A stretch of 64,000 nt of DNA, from contig CAVNZM010000003.1 in the NCBI GenBank assembly GCA_963693365.1, positions 13,826,001 to 13,890,000 of the forward strand, written 5' to 3'. Made by a program: the position numbers and the translations under genes. The notes beneath the pieces are model-generated. The model was not told the origin of the DNA. It did not search any database and was given only the letters and a program-made list of their open reading frames with translations. This document shows, one piece after another, positions 52,328 through 64,000 of this stretch. Position 1 is the stretch's first letter. Each line of letters begins with the position of its first letter. This DNA comes from Amoebidium appalachense. Its lineage: Eukaryota > Ichthyosporea.

Positions 52328-53287
52328 CGGGCGGTGGGGGGGTTCATAACATGCGTGGGGACTTGAATTTTCCCCTGGCCATGCTGATACATATACACCA
52401 CTACACTTTGCTTCTTGCATGTATCTCGGCAGAAATTCTCTCTGATGTATGGTTGATAGTGTTTGTTTTTAAATTGTGTGCGTGTGTGTGATGTATGGGT
52501 CCCTGTTTTTGAGTTGCTGGGTTGTGCGTGTGAGTGTTTTGTGTGTGTGTGTGTTGGTGATGGTGGTGGCGGTGGTGCGTGCACGCATGTGTGTGCGCGC
52601 ACATTTGTGTATATGAAGAGCGGGGATGGGAGAGGAGACAGGGGGAATGGAGGGGGGCTGCAAAGTTTGGGGTCTTGCAGTCAGGGCACTAGAGTAGTTG
52701 TCCAACGAAAATGTGTGTCATTGATAATTGAAGATACTACATGAACTTTGGCAAGTTTGCTGGCTTTCGTCAATGTTAAACGTTCAAGAGGAAAAGAAAT
52801 TTTTGAACTGAAGTCATAATAAACCTATCTAATATTGGTGACTTAGCCTGTTCTTATGTTGCGTAACGGGAGTGAATAATAATAAACCTCAAAAGCCCGG
52901 CCATGGTCTTTTTTTTTTGGTGTGCATACAAGGCTAGCTGAGCCTGCCAAGCTGGCATGGGGTTTCGTTCATGTTCTCAGAGCGGCTTGGGGCTTTTGTC
53001 ATGGCTAAAATTTTTAGAAGAAGCAAGTAGAAGATTCCATTTCAACTATATATAACAGAATGCATATGCATGCATTTTGAACACCATGGCCATGGCGTTA
53101 TATGCTGCTACTGACACACACGTGTGGACACACGTGTCACGCACAGTGTCACACGGACACACACACACACACACATTGTCCGTCACACACACACACACAC
53201 ACACACGCATGCACACGCACGCACACGCGTGTACACACACATACACATACGCACGCACGTGTATACACGTTTACTACACATAAACAA

Positions 53288-53338
<51 letters not shown>

Positions 53339-55196
53339 CACATGCGATATATATATATATATATATATAATGTATGTATGTATGTGTATGTGTTATAATG
53401 CTCAGTGAAACCGGTAACGTGATGCACGTATTTGAACGCACACGTACACTTGCACATGCACAGGGCCAGAAATTACAGTGCCACTTGGACCTAAAAACGC
53501 CGCCTGAAACCCGAAAAAAGCCACTTGACGTGGAACGCCAGGTCCACTGAACTCAGGGCCAGTGGACCCAAACACTATAAATATATATATAACCCAGTGG
53601 AGTGGAAGTGGAATACAGGCAAAGTTGGCAAAATACTTATGCGCCACCTTTTCAAACCAGCCACCACTCCAAAAACATATTTCAAGCCCTGCACATGCGT
53701 ATCATACCTGCTCGGGCTCCTGAGTCCTGACTCCTGACTCCTGAGATCGAGCGCCTCTCCAAGCGCAACCCACGTGGCTCAGAGAATGGAATTTTATTCA
53801 TTAGATTCAGTATGATTATGATTGGACACCTGCATTTTGCTTAGCCATATATGGCGAAAAGTATGATAACGGAAACCAATAGCGTGACCTCGACACAGAT
53901 TTACTTGTGAGAACCAATCAAATTGCGTCATGGGATAATTTCAGTAATCCCGGTAGACCATTCTATTTTTAGGGTGAGGAAATTGCGCTTCCAACTTTCA
54001 GCTCGTTCATATTCACAGAGCCCGCCACCCGGCTACACTGTCATAATTTGATATTACCTTGCCTAATGTAATACACTATTGAGATGAAAAAAAAAATTAC
54101 TATTCTATATTTACAAACATACTAATATATATATACAAAACAGGAATTATCTTTTAAGTGCAATTGAATGATAATTATACTCTAGGGGTTGTCAAAAGAT
54201 TCAAGATCTCGAATTCCGTTCCATTGCTCTTTTACTTGGCGATTCGATCGAATGAGCAGGTATGGAGAGAAGATTGGTAAGGGTTATTCAACGTACTAAT
54301 ATGATTGGTGATTGTTATATGTTTTCAGAACACAACAGAAGTTTAGTATGCTGGAAGGTACTTCAATTAGTACTGAAGTACCAGAAATTCAATACTTTGT
54401 TTATAAAAATTATTATTATCATTATGGTAGGTAATAGAATGCCCGTTCCTCGATGGTATACTTCTGCTTAGTAAAGTAGTATCCGATATTACACCTTCTC
54501 AAACAGCTTGTTTTCATTGGATACAGTATCAAAATAATCATGCACATTTTACACCGCACATGTTGATTGGCTTTTCTTAGCCAATTATAAGTGACTAAGT
54601 TTTGTGGATTCTGGTGAGTGGTGACTCCAAAAACACACGTGTGTCATAGGTACAGACTTGTGTGCACAAACCCCTTCACTCAAACACCCCTTCTCTCTTC
54701 CCTTTTCCCCTCTTATTCTCTTTCAGACAAAGCTTTATATGAGCTTCAGTGAAGCACATTAAATAATATCCGTACATAGGTTTTGACAAGACAAATTAAA
54801 CTCGGTTCTTATATGTAAACTCTGTAGTAATTTATTTCGTCATCTCAGCCTATGTTTCAAAGGTGTGCTGTATCGAATTCGAAAGTGGGGGAAGCCCCAC
54901 AATTCAGTGAAGGTGTGTTTTCTTAAAGGGAACGCCATTGTGCGACATTTGAATAGGCTATGCTTTTCTTGAACATAGTAATAGTTTTTCTCGGCATGCG
55001 CACGTAAATGCATGTAAGCTAGAGTAGTAGAAATTCGCGGGGCTAGAAACACCATCGGCGGTGGTGGAGGGGAGGAGTATTTTTTCTCGCCGTTCAAGGC
55101 CTTTGGTGGTATGCCACATAGTGTGGGTGGCTGAGGAGGGGTTGTTTTTGTCTTTTTTATTTTTATTTTTCCTCCTTTTTGGGGACTCAACGAGCC
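52219..55196. other. Intergenic region between NCBP2 and the GH114 gene
   Basis: Poly(G) at 52291-52327, (CA)n at 53155-53336, (TA)n at 53347-53368, then mostly A/T-rich complex sequence at 53470-55196. No gene, RNA or clear mobile element is visible. It holds the NCBP2 3' flank and the promoter of the gene starting at 55197. Confidence 0.6.
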
Positions 55197-55522
55197 ATGA
55201 TTTCCTCGACGCTTTTCCTGGGGGCTGTTCTTCTAGGCTTGCCAGGTATGGTTCTTTTTTTAATTTACACCGTTTGCATACGCAGAAAACACAAAAATGA
55301 TTTTTTTATGACCACTAGACATTGGAGAGGGTACTGCCTTGCTTGAGCACACGGGGAAACTTAGGACTACACACGTGCAGGCACAACATACACGCACACG
55401 CACAAGCTTGCGCAAGCATGCATGCACGAACATACGCACAAACATCACACACACAAACGGGCACAGGCATGAGCGCACAACCACATGAACACACCGTGGA
55501 CACACACCCATCCATGTGCGCG

Positions 55523-55568
<46 letters not shown>

Positions 55569-56238
55569 AGTTGACACCAGTCCTTTCGCACTGTTTTCAG
55601 GCACACACACACCAGCACACACACACACCACACACATGTAAACTCAACTCTCATTTGTATTGTATGTTACTGGACAGTTGCAACATGTTTTGACAGGTTG
55701 CATCAAAGTAAAACTTCTGCTAATTTTTCTGTAAGTTTTTTTGCTTCAATTTCTGCTTGATTTAAAATTAGTTCAGAGTAGTTTCTTGGATTTGGATTCC
55801 ATGATCAAGGTACTCCGGGAAGCACCGTGAGAATGTGTGCGCGTGCGAGTGTGTATGTTTGTGCGTGCGTGCGTGCGTGTGTGTGTGTGCCAGTGTGCCA
55901 GTGTGCTGCGAGGAAAAATGGGGGGAATGGGCGGAGAAAGAGAGAGTATAACACAAACCCAAATCTTTCCTCTATCCATCGACATTTACACAGTGGGAGC
56001 ATAGGCTTATGCCCACACTGACATGCATGATGCATGCAGTATCACACAAGCCCGCACATTCTCACACCCGCACATTTACCCATCTCTCTCTCTCCTCCCC
56101 CCCCCCCCCCCCCCCCCCCCCGTTCTCCATCTCCTGCTGCTTATGATACAAATTCGTTGTGTGTGCTTTGTAATGTCTGCATTGTGTTGCTCGTTGTGAA
56201 TCCGTCTATGCATGCTAGAGTAGAGCATTCCAACCCCC

Positions 56239-56269
<31 letters not shown>

Positions 56270-56462
56270 AAAAAAAAAAAAGGAAAAAAAAAAAGAAGAA
56301 AGAAAGAAGGAAAAGAAAGAAAGAAAAGAAAGGTAAAAAGAAAAGCTCCCCTCGTAACCTCACTCCCTGTCGTTGCTAATTCATATATGCATCTAGAATT
56401 ACTACATTAAAATAGACCTTGGCCACCCTAAACACTCCCCCCCCCCCCCCCTCCCCCTCCCC

Positions 56463-56494
<32 letters not shown>

Positions 56495-57390
56495 ACACAC
56501 ACACTTCAACACTTTCTATTTTTGGGTGTTGCTTGCACACTGTACGGCTTTGTGGTGTCTGTGCAGAGTAGAACACTCTACCCCTTGCCAACCCACCCCC
56601 CCTTCCTCACCCACCTCGACCCCCTTTTTCTCGCTTTCTCTCTCTCCCTCCCTCCCTCGCTCCATCTCTCTCTCTCTCCCCCTTCCTCTCTCACTCATTC
56701 CCTCCCTTCCTAAATCCCCCCCCCCTCCCCCCCTCGCACTCTTTCTCTCTCGCCTTTTCTCTTCTTCTCTCTCTCTCGATCGCTCCCCCCCCCCTTCCCC
56801 CCCCCCCAAAAAAAAAAAAAAAAAAAACATCCTCTTGCCCGTTCTGGTTGAGGCACACACACACACACACACACTGGCGCGCGCACGCACACACACACAC
56901 ACACACACACACTACCACACACACACTACCACACACACACCACCACACACCGATACACACCGATACACACTACCACATACATTTACAGACAAACACACAC
57001 ACACAGCTTCTCTTCCTCCTGCCCCTCATCCCTTGCTCCGCTCTATCACTCCACCACCCTCCCCACCCCTCCCCCCCCCCCCCCCCCCCCCCCCCCCTCC
57101 CCTTCCCCACCACCACCACCACCACCATCCACCTCCCACAAACAGACACACACGAAACTAACTCTCAGTTTTCTTCCCTCCTTCCCCACCCACTCCTCCT
57201 TCTCTCCTCCTTTTGTTTTTGCACACAAATGTACACACACGTGTATGCACGGGTACACACACACGAACACGGCCGCACACACCCACTCACATGCACTTAT
57301 ACAAAGACGTACATTTACACACACGCACACACACACAAACACATATATACACACACACACACTAACACACACGCGTACACACACTTCCAA

Positions 57391-57422
<32 letters not shown>

Positions 57423-57470
57423 CTACACACACATGAACACACACACACACATGCACACACACACACACAT

Positions 57471-57510
<40 letters not shown>

Positions 57511-57558
57511 CTACACACACATGCACACACACACACACATGCACACACACACACACAT

Positions 57559-57612
<54 letters not shown>

Positions 57613-58538
57613 ACGCGCATGCACATACACACACTTCCAAACACTCACGAACACACGCACACGCACACACACACGCACACGCGTACACTACACAGTCTGC
57701 CAGGGCTCACCCCAGCGTCGTGCCACCTGGCCCACCATCCCCCCCGGTGCTAGCTGGGCGTTACGTGCATGGTGTCCACACGATAAGGGGTCGGGGGCAG
57801 CGTGCCATGAGATGGATATTGCAAACAAAGCAGTGGTATATATTCGCTTCCTCCCTCCCCCCCCCCCCCCCCCCCCCCCCCCCCCTTCTCCCCTTTTAAC
57901 CGCCTCACACCACCACCATTACCACCTTCCCCCTCCCCCCCCCCCCCCCCCCTCCATCCTTTGATGTGTATTATGTTGTTAAGGCGTTCTAACCCCCCCC
58001 CCCCCCCCCCCCTTCTCCTTCGCCCCTCGTCTCCGACTCCTAGTCGTTCTCCTGTGGGCTAGTAGATTCCGGGCAAGTCAAGATAAGTGATAGTAAATGT
58101 AACAGTAGTTAAAGTAGTACCGATATTAGTAGATAGTATTTATAGTTGCAGTAAGGGTATCTAAAAGTGCTAATCCACGTTATTACGCGTGAAATTACAG
58201 GAAAGCACGTGTACACAACGCGCGCGTACACACACACACACACACATACACACATACACGTATACACATGTGCAACCGCACCCACGCATGCATACACACC
58301 GATGCATATGCACATACACGCGCGCACCCACGAACACACACACACACGGACACACACGAACACACACGCTCCCCATACAAACCCCCTTGTCTCTTATTCC
58401 CCCTTGCGCCCTTCACACCTCTTTTCCACCAACACCCCTTATACCAATCCCCACTTTCTCCACCAACCACCCACTTTATACCGATGCCCACTTTCCCATC
58501 AACATCATTGATACCCCCGCATTCCCACCAAAAGCAGC

Positions 58539-58570
<32 letters not shown>

Positions 58571-59288
58571 CCCCTGAGGATGGGCTCTCCTTATGACGCA
58601 TACTGTGCGCATGGCTGATGTTGCATACTTGAATGTTTGCCTTTCCATGTGTCCTGCACCATGCTCCTCGTCGTGTATGCGTACTTCGTACCGTGTTCCG
58701 CATTCAACCCCCCCCCCCACCCCCCCCCCCCCCCCCCCCCCATACACACACACACACCACCGCCACCACCAAAAAAAAAAAAAAAAAAAAAAAAAAACTT
58801 ATACGTACCCATGCACACTTTCACAGGTGACGATAGACATGTTCGACACGAGTGCCTACGAGATCCAACAGTTAAAGAACAACAACCACTTTGTGGTTTG
58901 TTATATCTCCGCCGGGTCATATGAGCGCTGGCGGCCCGACTCGGAAGCTTTTCCTGATTCGATAAAGGGGTTAAAGCTCTCAAAATGGGATGAAATGTAT
59001 GTCCATCCTCCCCGTCCACCCCCTCCACACACAAACCCTCTCTCGTTTTTCTTCCCCTCCCCCTCCCCTCCCCCCCACCCTACCTCTCTTTTACGCACAC
59101 GTGCTCATGCGTGAAGACTCACGCACACACACTCGCCTGTTTCCAACCCCCCCCCCCCCCCCCCCTTCTCCCCCCTCCCTCCCTCCTGACCCCAAATAAG
59201 AAAAAAAGGGAGGAAAGAGAGCATTCACATGCGCACAAACAGGTTTTTGCGCACTCGCAGAGCCCGCACGCGCGCGCCCGCACGCGCG

Positions 59289-59350
<62 letters not shown>

Positions 59351-59665
59351 GAACTTCCATCACTTATTCCCCCCCCCCCCCCCCCCCCCATAAATAAAGA
59401 AAGATCACACAAACACATGCCCATGCATGCACACGCACCCACGTGCTTAGCGCACACACTGTACACATACATGCACACATGCGCGTGCCCACACACACAC
59501 ACACACAACTTCCTCCCACTTCCCCCGCTCGCGGGGAGAAAAAAAGAAGAAGAAGAAGAAGGAAACAAAGAAACCACACACATACACCATGCCCATGCAC
59601 ACACACACCTACACACATGCACAAATGTACACAGATTTACATTTACACGTGCACACACATGCGCA

Positions 59666-59715
<50 letters not shown>

Positions 59716-60191
59716 CGCACACACACACATGCACACATACATGCACACACACACACGTGTACTCATGCGCTACATGCACATATTGACACACAGAGGGCAC
59801 GTACCCTAGACTGAAATCAAGAGCACGTACAATAAAAAGTCATTAAGATTTTAACCTTTCTTAAAGTATTTAATGTCCAAAACCACCTAACCCACCTAAC
59901 CACCCACCCACCCTACCAACCACAGATGGCTCGACATCCGTCCAGACCAACCCTCTTACCCTACGCTGCTTTCTTTAATGGAGAACCGCATCCGATTGGC
60001 TGGGATTAAAGGATGCGACGGTATCGAATTGGATAACGTAGACTGCTGGCAAAACTACTGCCTTCCAAATATAGGCAAAGAGGAGCAGTTTATGTACGAT
60101 AATCAAATCAAGTACAATAAGTATCTGGCCGGGAAAGTGCACGACTATAACATGGCTGTGGGGTTGAAGGTGTGTGCTTTAACAATCTCTC

Positions 60192-60227
<36 letters not shown>

Positions 60228-60394
60228 CCCCAACCCCCTGAGGATGGGCTCTGCTTATTATGCATACTCTTTATGTATGGCTTGCATTCTGCATCGTGTT
60301 ATCCGTTTGTTCTTGTGTACTTCGTACTTTTTGACGCATTCAAACCCCCGCCCCAACGGTCTGACGTCCATACACACACACAGACGCACACACA

Positions 60395-60431
<37 letters not shown>

Positions 60432-60832
60432 GAGGAGGGGAAGGGGGGAAGGGGAAAGAGAGAGAGGAGGGAGAGAGAGATGGGGAGGGGGGGGGGGGGG
60501 GGGGGGGAGGCGCACACACAAGCACGCACACTCTCACCCACCCACCCACCCTTTCACACTCACACCCACACCATCTAGTTCTGAATCAATCATTTGGCGT
60601 ACTCTCTTTCTCTGCAAATCTTGCCTTGTATTGTCTGAGTGAATGTTTACTTTATATTCTGTAACGCAGTATGCTCCCGTCCTCCCCTCCCCCCACCCAT
60701 CCACCGACCACCACCACCATCCTCACCCCCACTTCCCTTGTTTGGGCTGATTTTAGAAAGTCTGCAATGCTTTGTCCGTCGTGCATGTTTACGTCGTACC
60801 CCGTAACACATTCTTCTCCCTCCTTCCCGTCC

Positions 60833-60930
<98 letters not shown>

Positions 60931-60976
60931 TTTCTCTCTCTTTTCTCTCCCCCCTCTCTCCCTCTCTCCCTCTCTC

Positions 60977-61007
<31 letters not shown>

Positions 61008-61495
61008 ACCCCACCCCACCCCACACAAACACACACATACTTTTTGCTAACCGTTGTCGTGTCCGACCATCGCCAAATCAGGGGCACTAATAACATCCTA
61101 AAAACTAAATATTCTTCATTGAAAAATTAATTGTTAATGAATTTACCCCCTCTCCCCAGAACACGGTGAGACAGGTGAATGACCTAGTGGACTATTTCGA
61201 CTTTGCAATCAACGAAGAGTGCTTTGAGTACAATGAGTGCGACCAGCTGCTGCCCTTTGTCAAGCAGAACAAGGTGGGTGCATGATTTTATATTATAAAG
61301 ACTTTGAAAATATTGATGACACGGCTGACCTTTGAGAGGCACAACAAGGTGCGTGCATGATTTTATGTTTTTTAAAATGGGTTATTTGGAGAAGAGCCGC
61401 TGTGTGTGTGTTTTTGTGTGTGTATGTGGTGTGTGTGCATGCCTGTGTGTGTGTATGCATGTGTCCTTCTCTCTGTGTGTATGTGTGTGTGTATT

Positions 61496-61591
<96 letters not shown>

Positions 61592-62193
61592 TCTGTTTTT
61601 GCACACCCACTTGTGCTTGTGGTCGTGCGTGCATGTTTGTGTGCGTGTCATTCTAATTTTAAACATTGAAACTAACCAAGCCATTTCATTGGCAGGCCGT
61701 ATTTGGTGTCAGCTACCGCTACGGCAGCAGTGTTGCCGAGTGCCAGAAGGCCATCGATCTTGCCTTCACATGGCTGGTGGCCGTCGATTCTGATTGGATG
61801 CCATGCAACATCGGTATTTTCCCTCCTCACACACAATATTTACATCCCTCTCCTCACTCTCGGGCTCTCCTTAGAGTTCATACTCTGTGTGTGGTTTGGT
61901 TTCTGCATGGTTTTGCCCGTCATATATGTGTACTTTGCACTCTATAGTAATTCTTTACCTCCACTTAACCCCCCCCCCCCCCCCCCCCCCCTTCAACATT
62001 CCTCCCACACCCCGCACACACACACACACAAGACATAATGGAAAATGTACATGTAATTTATCACCCATATCCACCCCCCCCCCCCCCCCCCCCCCCCCCT
62101 TATCCAACCAACCGATCAAAAAACACCGCCTCCATCACCGACATAACACACACACCTCACAATGGGCCAAGTGCTCATGCACACACACACACA

Positions 62194-62234
<41 letters not shown>

Positions 62235-62259
62235 CCTCTCCCTCCCTCCCTCCCTCCCT

Positions 62260-62290
<31 letters not shown>

Positions 62291-63419
62291 TCTCCCCCCC
62301 CCCTCCCCCCCCCCCCCCCCCCCCCCACTTCCCCCACTTCCCCTCTTTTCCACACACCCATGAGCATCCACACACGCTATGCACCCGCCCACCCAAACTC
62401 CCTCCGCAAAAAAAGAAAAAAAAGGAAAGAAAAGAAATTGTAGAAACAGACAAAAGTGTTTCGGGAGAGGAAAAAAAAAAAGAAACGGGAAAAAACGGTG
62501 GGAAAAAACTCACCGTCACCCAAACCCAACCACACAGCGGGCCAACTCAACCAGATCAAAGACGTTGCAAATACGCCCATAGCAAGACCGACCCCCACAA
62601 CCGCCACCACAACCGCCCCCCCTACCCCCACCATAAACCCCACCGATGTAAAAGTGGACGGAAAATGGAGCGATTGGGGCAAATGCAGTCAGCCGTGCGC
62701 TGGGGGTGTCCAAGTGCGAACTTGCACAAACCCCCCTCCGCAGAATGGAGGAAGTATTTGCGTCGGAAACGCTTCGGCTCTGTGCAATTTGCAGGCGTGC
62801 TGTATGACACCCCCTCCCCCTCTCTCTCTCCCCCCCCCCCCCCCCCCCAGGACAGACCACTGTGTGGAGACCGCTTTACTTCCATGCAACCGGGCATGGT
62901 TGCTCTGTGTCGTGCATCTGTAAGCACATACACATTTTTCGCTGCACTGCATTAGTTTGCACACACATCTTCACCGTTTTGCTCACCTTGCTTGCATAAG
63001 CAACCCTGCTCGTCTTTGATCAAGACGGGTTGACCCGCCCAAGCTCAGTTGATGCTGCTGTCTGAGTTGGAGTGTCGTATATACGCGGGCTAAGGGGTCG
63101 AAACTCAGACGCAATTGATGACTTGGGTCCTCCCTGAGGATGGGCTCTGCTTATGACGCATACTGTGCACATGGCTGATGTTGCATACTTGAATGTTTGC
63201 CTTTGCATGTGTCCTGCACCATGCTTCTCGTCGTGTATGCGTACTTTGTACCGTGTTCCGCATTCAAAACCCCCCCCCTGCCCTCTCAACCCCACAAATA
63301 CACGTGCGCTGCACGGACACACACACACACACTCGCTCGTTCACTCACACTCGCTCTCTCGCGCACTCACTGACTCACTCGCGCACTCAACTCACTCACG
63401 CGCGCGCACACACACACTA

Positions 63420-63450
<31 letters not shown>

Positions 63451-63836
63451 TACACACACACACACACATGTACATACACACACGAACAGACCCACTCACC
63501 CGCTCCAAACATAGACACACACAAACACACATGGGCGCAAGCAAAACACAACCAAGACACATGACCTACTAGAGTTGAAGCGAGTTAATGAGTTGGGAGC
63601 CATACGTGAACAGTTAACGACCAAATCTATTTCTCGAGATTTTAGTGAGTATCTCACAAAGGCGATCGCCATATTTAGGCAAAAATTCCGTATTTGTCGT
63701 GATTTGGCGACATCACCGTGAAGTCATAATGACGCCGTATCACCCCTTTATCCTTAGGTGTCACCCCACTTATGATGTACTTGGGGGCAATGGTTGGTTC
63801 ATTGGGTATCTTTGGGTTCTGTGCGGAGGACAGACA

Positions 63837-63871
<35 letters not shown>

Positions 63872-64000
63872 TTTGATTCAGCAACAGTATTTTCACTCAC
63901 ATAATCCCCCCTTCCCCTAGTGCCATGCACAGCCATGGCCCCCGTCAATGGTCAGGTCTTCCCAGACTCCGGGCCCCACGGGCTTGCTTTTGCTTTCAGC
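55197..64000 (+). CDS. Secreted GH114-family glycoside hydrolase with TSR and probable sushi domain (3' end beyond window)
   Basis: Exons: 55197-55245, 57696-57835, 58827-58996, 59926-60169, 61160-61273, 61696-61813, 62538-62801, 63921-64000 (partial). Intron phases are 1, 0, 2, 0, 0, 1, 1, giving 393 residues so far. [16 protein letters not shown] is the signal peptide. The GH114 (endo-alpha-1,4-polygalactosaminidase-type, TIM barrel) domain covers about residues 25-240: [86 protein letters not shown] Thr/Pro linker follows, then one TSR ([22 protein letters not shown]), then [10 protein letters not shown]...F as in a sushi/CCP module. GH114 enzymes cleave galactosamine-containing polysaccharides; the substrate here is unknown. 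The enzyme part and TSR are well supported, the sushi exon less so. Confidence 0.82.
56135..56233 (+). mobile_element. Family A element, short diverged copy
   Basis: TGCTTATGATACAAATTCGT through TCTGCATTGTGTTGC to GAGCATTCCAACCCCC. In GH114 intron 1, sense. Confidence 0.5.
57310..57620. repeat. (CA)n-rich array with higher-order ACATGC units
   Basis: CA repeats broken regularly by ACATGCAC and by two copies of a CTCACACCTACACACACATG block (from about 57415 and 57503), so a unit of about 85 bp is tandemly duplicated. In intron 1 of the GH114 gene. Confidence 0.85.
58570..58712 (+). mobile_element. Family A element, subfamily 1, short copy
   Basis: Nearly identical to the 3' 140 bp of the long copies (GAGGATGGGCTCTCCTTATG to GTTCCGCATTCAACCCCC). 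In GH114 intron 2, sense. Confidence 0.75.
60238..60350 (+). mobile_element. Family A element, subfamily 2, short copy
   Basis: Almost identical to 47484-47596, with the same GAGGATGGGCTCTGCTTATT and GTGTACTTCGTACTTTTTGA. In GH114 intron 4, sense. A weaker, shorter relative may lie at 60735-60815. Confidence 0.75.
60838..60930. repeat. (CT)n microsatellite
   Basis: CT run in intron 4 of the GH114 gene, followed by poly(C) at 60978-61007. Confidence 0.95.
61261..61372 (+). repeat. Duplicated exon-5 end and donor in the GH114 gene
   Basis: The junction GAACAAGGTGGGTGCATGAT (61267-61286, continuing TTTAT) recurs as CACAACAAGGTGCGTGCATG from 61340, also continuing ATTTTATG. The copy is in the intron and keeps a usable GTGCGT donor. 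Confidence 0.75.
61500..61560. repeat. (TA)n microsatellite
   Basis: About 60 bp of TA followed by CT and GT runs in intron 5 of the GH114 gene. Confidence 0.95.
61858..61970 (+). mobile_element. Family A element, diverged copy
   Basis: TCGGGCTCTCCTTAGAGTTC, TTTCTGCATGGTTTTGCCCG, ATGTGTACTTTGCACTCTAT, then poly(C). In GH114 intron 6, sense. Confidence 0.55.
62538..62801 (+). other. Thr/Pro linker plus TSR exon of the GH114 gene
   Basis: The exon starts just after CACACAG, encodes about 40 residues rich in T, P and A ([15 protein letters not shown]) suited to O-glycosylation, and then one TSR ending NLQAC. Entry and exit are phase 1, the same as all TSR exons of the lectin-TSR gene, which would allow exon shuffling between the two. 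Confidence 0.8.
62894..63269 (+). mobile_element. Family A interspersed element, long copy
   Basis: Near-identical partner of 46062-46440. It lies in the intron after the TSR exon of the GH114 gene in sense orientation, ending CGCATTCAAAACCCCC. Confidence 0.75.
63921..64000 (+). other. Probable start of a sushi/CCP exon
   Basis: After CCCCTTCCCCTAG, the phase-1 frame reads [17 protein letters not shown] and continues open to the window end in AFAFS. A Cys near the start, a P.NG turn and an F.F strand fit the first half of a sushi domain. Only 26 codons are visible. Confidence 0.55.

Noticed and set aside
62850-62893. Possible exon after the poly(C)-AG at about 62849
   Set aside because: Joining it to the TSR exon makes an immediate TGA, and most of it merges into a family A repeat. 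The sushi-like exon at 63921 fits the phase.

Overview
This is nuclear DNA from an intron-rich eukaryote. GT-AG introns interrupt every gene at consistent phases, and the introns are packed with long homopolymer G/C runs and (CA)n, (CT)n and (TA)n arrays. The protein modules are thrombospondin type 1 repeats (TSR), a C-type lectin fold, a C2 domain, a probable sushi domain and an animal-like cap-binding protein. They fit a unicellular relative of animals, an early animal or another protist with a rich secretome. The species cannot be named from the sequence. Most long open frames here are translated microsatellites, so the genes below were built exon by exon from domain sequence, splice sites and matching intron phase.

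Layout. (1) 1-18469, minus strand: a secreted protein with signal peptide, a short C-type lectin-like domain and at least 20 TSRs. Nearly every TSR is its own phase 1-1 exon, and the gene runs off the left edge. (2) 18470-21775: intergenic. (3) 21776-25620 and 28677-32844, both minus: a tandem pair of paralogous six-exon genes for small secreted or membrane-anchored proteins with six conserved cysteines, of no family I recognise. (4) 34320-43011, minus: an eight-exon gene for an N-terminal C2 domain, an acidic, alanine-rich middle and a C-terminal coiled coil. (5) 43012-44552: a divergent promoter region with a 53-bp tandem repeat and a CRE-like palindrome. (6) 44553-52218, plus: NCBP2/CBP20, the small subunit of the nuclear cap-binding complex, in seven exons. 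(7) 55197 to the right edge, plus: a secreted GH114-family glycoside hydrolase followed by a Thr/Pro linker, one TSR and the start of a probable sushi domain.

The two outer genes share the TSR module and may both act at the cell surface or in an extracellular matrix. NCBP2 is housekeeping, and the C2/coiled-coil protein is probably cytosolic and membrane-associated.

The most unusual signals are in the non-coding DNA. Two families of interspersed elements occur only inside introns, always in the sense of the host gene, and each ends in a poly(C) tract. Many introns start with a donor that runs directly into poly(C) or (GT)n. In at least three genes the 3' end of an exon, with its splice donor, is duplicated in the following intron. 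A near-perfect 275-bp inverted repeat lies in one intron.
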